A stretch of DNA of 9,135 nucleotides from Holosporales bacterium (GTDB lineage Bacteria > Pseudomonadota > Alphaproteobacteria > Paracaedibacterales > UBA11393). The notes under the pieces were generated by a model. It was not told where the DNA came from. It was given only the letters and a program-made list of their open reading frames with translations, and did no database searches. The stretch covers positions 1-9,135 of the forward strand of contig DPKF01000006.1 of the NCBI GenBank assembly GCA_003542655.1, written 5' to 3'. Position 1 is the first letter of the stretch. Each line of letters starts with the position of its first letter. A program made the position numbers and the translations under genes. Shown here piece after piece: positions 5,481 to 9,135 of this stretch.

Positions 5481-8186
5481 TTATTCTGTTTTGGTAAAAA
5501 CAAATTTGGAGTAAAAATAACTAAGTGCTATTAAAGAAATACCAAGTCCAAAGAAAGAGGCAACTCTATATAATCCGTCTAGGTGGGATGCATCAAATAA
5601 AAACACTTTACCAATTGTAATCAAAAGTATTGCTAATGAGGCAACACGTAACAATTGATTTTTCATTTTAATGCCCAGTGCAACCAAGGCCAAACCAATT
5701 GTCAACCATAGCGCTGAGTATGCATATAGTTCTGTATTGGTTGTAAGCCCTTTTAAAAGATATGGATTATGGAAATAATAACGCACATTCAGGCTAAGCC
5801 AAACCATACTTAGAAACAACGCAAAGCCCGCTGCTGTTTTTGACCCGATTTCATGATTATTTTGTTTCCACTGCAGGGCTGTTAAGAACATACCCAAAGC
5901 AGGTAGTGCATAAAATAGCAATAGCGTATTCCATCCCAAATAGCCAAAAACTGGCGCCATCTGCCATGGATGGAAAAATAAATGATCCTTTAATAAGACT
6001 ATTATAGATATAAAGGATAGGACGTAGCCAGCATAGTGTAAGACGTTATTTTTAATATATGCTGTTAACTTATAAAATAGAAGACTAAGCCCCATATAAC
6101 TTAATAATAAAAAGCAATACACAAGGTGATGCGCTTCGCGACTAAAGTCATACGTCATCGTACCAATCAGATTATGCATCACAGCGACAGACCCTGCAAC
6201 AAAAGCGCAGGTAAAGACAATTGAAAATCTTTGTACTTTAAGATCGGAAAGCTGTTTAGCGGCAAATCCAAACAATATAACCGTTGCACCCTTTGCTAAT
6301 ATATGATGCATAGGCACGTTAGCAAATACTTTACTAATATTTTTTATCGCTAAAACGTTCTGTGATAAAGCCGATTCACACTCTAATACAGATAAAACAG
6401 TATGAACAATGGCATATAAACCCAGTGGAATTAACGGATATATCAAAACCCGAGGTTCGAAAAAACGCCCTAAATATGTTAAGGCAATGGCAAGAACTGG
6501 ATATAAATAACTTAATTTATAATTTGCAAAACGATAGTGTATATAAGTCATACAAAGAAGCGTTACACCCGTTAAAAAAGACGCGCATATTATATTTTGT
6601 TCTTCAGTGAGCTGTGGATTCTTTTTAACAAGATGATATACATAATATGCCATCGGCAAACAAAGGGGTATAAACAGTATATCCCAGAAAAAAGGTATGC
6701 CTATGTCAATTGAGGAGTGTAATAGCTTGATACCAAGTGCTGGAAGTTCATAAATAAAAGCGGCGCTTTGTGACCGTTTATCAAAGGATAAAAACAAGCA
6801 AACGAAATATGCGACCCTAGCTAAAGCCGTAATAATGGCACCAACGCTAGGCTTTTTGTTTTTCAAAAGCATGAAAACCCCACCTAAAATATAGGACAGG
6901 GCAAAAGCTGTAAAAACAATTAAAAATGACGATAACGATTTTTCATTCCAAATGTATAACATCAGCGCACTGATGGGTATCAGCATATAAGTTGCATAAC
7001 TATATAGAGTCGGCTTAACATAGGTCAGCACTAAGGTTGCAAGTGCTAATAAATAAAATAGACCCCAATTCTGAAGGGTAAATTGTATGGTTACAGAAAA
7101 TGATGCAATCACCAATAAGCATACTGTCATCCCGCCATAGCTTAATAATTGAACCGGCGTTATTGCAAAAATATTCTTACGTGTAAGTGGCGTTACAACA
7201 GCGTGCGTAATGGCACTAATCGTCATAAATGTGAGGAATAGGAAAACGTTTACCCAAATAAGATCATGTGGATATTTTACACCCCACATGATAGACCATA
7301 CCAAAGCACCTGTTACATTCAAAAGTGATAATTTCCACCACCCTTTTTGCCGCGCAACAACCATTAAACTACTAAATAACAAATATAAATATCCAAAAAA
7401 TAGGGGTGCAGATGGCTCTGTTGATCCAACAAAAACAGGCGTTAAAAATCCGCCGATTAAACCAAGTAGGGCAACATAGGGACCATGCCTAAGAGATGAT
7501 AAAACAGCAATAACCGTGACAATTGCCATACCAATAAAAGTATGGGTATTTGATAATAAATTATACAAATTACCAGCGGCATAGCAACAACCATATAATG
7601 TGGCAATACCGGCGCCAGATAATGATTGTGAAATCGTATTACCGTTTGAAAAATTGGGTTTTAAATGGATATAGTGCGCAGCGCCAAGTGCACATAAGGC
7701 AAAAATTGCCCCAATCATAATGCGCACAAATGGCGTTAATATGCTATGCTCTATTGAATATTTTACAAGGTAAAACCCTGAAAACATTAGCGCAATGCCG
7801 CCAATCCAAGCGGTCATCTTGGTACCAAATGCTTTTTCTAAATTTTGATTTGTTTCTTGTATGGTTTTCGATTGCTGAATAATCTGTTCTATAGGCTCTT
7901 CTACGATGAATTCTGGTTGTGGTTGAGCGCTTTCTTCCTCAACAGTCGTTTTTTCCTGAAGTGCAGATTCTGGATCTGATACGTATTCTGTTTCTCGCGC
8001 AGAGAAAACATGCTGCGTTATTTTATCAACCTGTATTTTTAAAAACTTTATTTTGTTTGACAAACTAATTGCGTAAAATAATAGTAACAGTGGCGGTAAT
8101 ATACAAAATAAGAAACCAATTAGAATTAGATTATTAATAAAGCCCATAATAATACATAAAAAAAGCACCTTAATATAAGATACCAT
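5481..8186 (-). CDS. DUF2339 family polytopic inner-membrane protein
   Basis: This is a 901-residue membrane protein of the DUF2339 family (PF10101), whose molecular function is not established. The N-terminus has a hydrophobic segment (about 8-42), then a charged, Glu/Gln-rich region (about 43-120) that is probably cytoplasmic and partly helical. From residue 120 the family signature appears: FGTKMTAWIGGIALMFSGF (120-138), then LVKYSIEH and LTPFVRIMIGA. A later LLGLIGGFLTPVFVGSTEPSAP segment is also typical of the family. The remaining roughly 780 residues are a long series of hydrophobic helices (twenty or more by eye) with short loops. The length is normal and the frame intact. Neither ATG choice (8186, or codon 14 at 8147) has a clear ribosome binding site; I kept the longer form because it completes the first hydrophobic segment. 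The gene stands alone, convergent with nagZ and divergent from the right-edge gene, so context gives no functional hint. Short + strand frames inside it are shadows. Confidence 0.9.
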   Translation of the reverse strand: MVSYIKVLFLCIIMGFINNLILIGFLFCILPPLLLLFYAISLSNKIKFLKIQVDKITQHVFSARETEYVSDPESALQEKTTVEEESAQPQPEFIVEEPIEQIIQQSKTIQETNQNLEKAFGTKMTAWIGGIALMFSGFYLVKYSIEHSILTPFVRIMIGAIFALCALGAAHYIHLKPNFSNGNTISQSLSGAGIATLYGCCYAAGNLYNLLSNTHTFIGMAIVTVIAVLSSLRHGPYVALLGLIGGFLTPVFVGSTEPSAPLFFGYLYLLFSSLMVVARQKGWWKLSLLNVTGALVWSIMWGVKYPHDLIWVNVFLFLTFMTISAITHAVVTPLTRKNIFAITPVQLLSYGGMTVCLLVIASFSVTIQFTLQNWGLFYLLALATLVLTYVKPTLYSYATYMLIPISALMLYIWNEKSLSSFLIVFTAFALSYILGGVFMLLKNKKPSVGAIITALARVAYFVCLFLSFDKRSQSAAFIYELPALGIKLLHSSIDIGIPFFWDILFIPLCLPMAYYVYHLVKKNPQLTEEQNIICASFLTGVTLLCMTYIHYRFANYKLSYLYPVLAIALTYLGRFFEPRVLIYPLIPLGLYAIVHTVLSVLECESALSQNVLAIKNISKVFANVPMHHILAKGATVILFGFAAKQLSDLKVQRFSIVFTCAFVAGSVAVMHNLIGTMTYDFSREAHHLVYCFLLLSYMGLSLLFYKLTAYIKNNVLHYAGYVLSFISIIVLLKDHLFFHPWQMAPVFGYLGWNTLLLFYALPALGMFLTALQWKQNNHEIGSKTAAGFALFLSMVWLSLNVRYYFHNPYLLKGLTTNTELYAYSALWLTIGLALVALGIKMKNQLLRVASLAILLITIGKVFLFDASHLDGLYRVASFFGLGISLIALSYFYSKFVFTKTE

Positions 8187-8188
8187 TA

Positions 8189-8204
8189 AAATAATTAATT
8201 ATTT
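8189..8204. repeat. 16-bp perfect A/T palindrome at the DUF2339 start
   Basis: AAATAATTAATTATTT (8189-8204) is a perfect dyad ending 2 nt upstream of the DUF2339 start codon. Its position in the leader would suit an operator or an mRNA structure. It is made of A and T only in an A/T-rich spacer, so chance is a real alternative. Confidence 0.35.
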
Positions 8205-8333
8205 ATTAATATCGATTCACATTGTTTGAAGCGTAGGTATTTTTTACGTTTAGGGGTGCCAAAACCATAAATTGGTCACTAAATAATAGCTGATGATTGA
8301 GGTACACAACGCCCACAATTTTCTGATAAAAAA

Positions 8334-8362
8334 TAGATCTATCTGAATAAACATGGTATAAG
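8334..8362 (+). promoter_or_regulatory. Possible extended -10 promoter for the right-edge gene
   Basis: TGG TATAAG at 8354-8362 resembles an extended -10 element (TGn plus five of six consensus bases). The matching -35 position at 17-bp spacing (TAGATC, 8334-8339) agrees with the consensus at only three of six bases. Transcription would begin near 8368-8370, leaving a leader of about 27 nt that contains the ribosome binding site AAGAGGT (8384-8390). It is a weak prediction by eye. Confidence 0.3.
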
Positions 8363-8395
8363 TAAGGAAATGACATTTCTAACAAGAGGTTAATA

Positions 8396-9135
8396 ATGCA
8401 AAAAGTATCTAAAATTATTTTTCTAGTTCTGGCAACGCTTTGTGCACAGCTTTACTGTTCAACTGAACATGATGCAACAAGCGCTGATTTAAAAACACCT
8501 CAGCGATTAGCGCCAACAACAATTGTTGAACCAACACCAGGGCAACTTGTATCACAAAGACAAGCAGAAATTCTAACCAAAGAACGATTTTCTGCCGTAC
8601 TTGGTGAAGACATTATTAATTCATGGGGAATAGAGTGGCATGTATTTACAGACCCTACTCTCGCATTTGATGCGCCTCAGAAATCAAGAGCTATATCTGT
8701 TATTCATAACAAAATGAATTATTTGCTGAAAAAAAGATTTGATGAAGAATTTATGGCCTTATACGGCTCCCTAGCAGGAATAAGGGGGCAAAGGGAAGCT
8801 GTACACGCTGAACGTCTTGATATTATCTCTATCAAATATTTCACTGAACTTTATCCAGCTGCCACAAAAATAGAGTCATTAGACAAACAAGGTGGCGTGC
8901 AACTTGGTGAACGTATTAAAGTAACTTTTCCTAATGGCACCACCCTACTCTACCATGTTAAAACACATTCTGAAGGACGCTTATCTGATAAAAGCACAGC
9001 GCCAAAGTTGGTAAACCCCCAAGAATTATTAGCCTATAAAATACTAGAACTTCTTGGTTTTGGCTGTGAAGTGCACTTTTTTGAAAAAAGCCCTGAAGAT
9101 GTATACATATCAACATTAGATGCCAGTTTTGTAAG
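8396..9135 (+). CDS. Secreted protein of unknown family, 3' end outside the window; possible kinase-like fold
   Basis: This open frame runs from an ATG at 8396 to the window edge (246 complete codons, no stop), so the gene is partial. AAGAGGT at 8384-8390, 5 nt upstream, supports the start. Residues 1-22 form a Sec signal peptide (MQKVSKIIFLVLATLCAQLYC), so the product is probably exported. QLYC is a poor lipobox, so I do not call a lipoprotein. A polar Thr/Pro-rich stretch (about 23-50) is followed by an apparently folded, mostly helical region to about 160. Then comes a beta-rich segment, VQLGERIKVTFPNGTTLLYHVKTHSEG (168-194), a loop, and NPQELLAYKILELLGFG (207-223) leading to VYISTLDAS (236-244). 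The Lys189 / Glu210 layout resembles the strand-beta3 Lys and helix-C Glu of protein- and lipid-kinase-like folds; this is inference, and the catalytic loop would lie beyond the window. I do not recognise the family. Codon use looks like the neighbours, so recent transfer is not evident. Confidence 0.75.
   Translation, partial: MQKVSKIIFLVLATLCAQLYCSTEHDATSADLKTPQRLAPTTIVEPTPGQLVSQRQAEILTKERFSAVLGEDIINSWGIEWHVFTDPTLAFDAPQKSRAISVIHNKMNYLLKKRFDEEFMALYGSLAGIRGQREAVHAERLDIISIKYFTELYPAATKIESLDKQGGVQLGERIKVTFPNGTTLLYHVKTHSEGRLSDKSTAPKLVNPQELLAYKILELLGFGCEVHFFEKSPEDVYISTLDASFV

Larger units (their letters stand above)
8187..8395. other. Divergent intergenic region
   Basis: This 209-nt spacer must hold the control regions of the DUF2339 gene (leftward) and the right-edge gene (rightward). 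Besides the A/T palindrome at its left end there is an imperfect stem, AAGCGTA (8229-8235) with TACGTTT (8245-8251, one G-T pair). A possible extended -10 element lies near the right end. I found no convincing -35/-10 pair for the leftward gene and no small ORF or RNA gene. Confidence 0.5.

Noticed and set aside
6362..7479. Two + strand open frames (82 and 89 codons) inside the DUF2339 gene
   Set aside because: They are antisense to an intact conserved membrane protein and lack ribosome binding sites or motifs.
8447..8461. Lipobox in the right-edge protein (QLYC)
   Set aside because: Tyr at the position before Cys does not fit the usual small residue, so an ordinary Sec signal peptide is the better reading.

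Overview
The window looks like a chromosomal segment of an AT-rich alphaproteobacterium. The hflK-hflC-degP order is typical of that class. The low G+C, the A/T-rich spacers and a secreted orphan protein at the right edge would suit a host-associated lineage such as Holosporales or Rickettsiales. That placement is inferred from gene order and composition, not from a phylogenetic marker.

Left block (about 51-5402, + strand): five tightly packed genes that probably form one operon. They are hflK, hflC, a DegP/HtrA-type periplasmic serine protease, a small NAD(P)H-dependent FMN reductase and nagZ (beta-N-acetylhexosaminidase). Gaps run from 3 to about 17 nt, and no promoter or terminator is evident between them. 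HflK and HflC form the membrane complex that modulates FtsH. DegP handles misfolded envelope proteins and NagZ trims muropeptides during wall recycling. The common theme is cell-envelope quality control and turnover, with the reductase as a less obvious passenger. NagZ ends early, at an in-frame TGA.

Middle block (5481-8186, - strand): one large gene for a polytopic membrane protein of the DUF2339 family, convergent with nagZ across a 78-nt spacer with no strong terminator hairpin. Its molecular function is unknown.

Right block (8187-9135): a divergent 209-nt spacer with a 16-bp A/T palindrome beside the DUF2339 start and a possible extended -10 promoter for the rightward gene. The 5' end of a + strand gene follows and runs off the window edge. 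It encodes a signal-peptide-bearing protein that I cannot assign to a named family. The visible C-terminal part has a Lys and a later Glu in a helix, spaced as in the N-lobe of protein- or lipid-kinase-like folds.

I see no tRNA, rRNA, CRISPR array, insertion sequence or phage gene. The most novel object is the truncated orphan at the right edge; the rest is mostly conserved housekeeping with a few sequence oddities.
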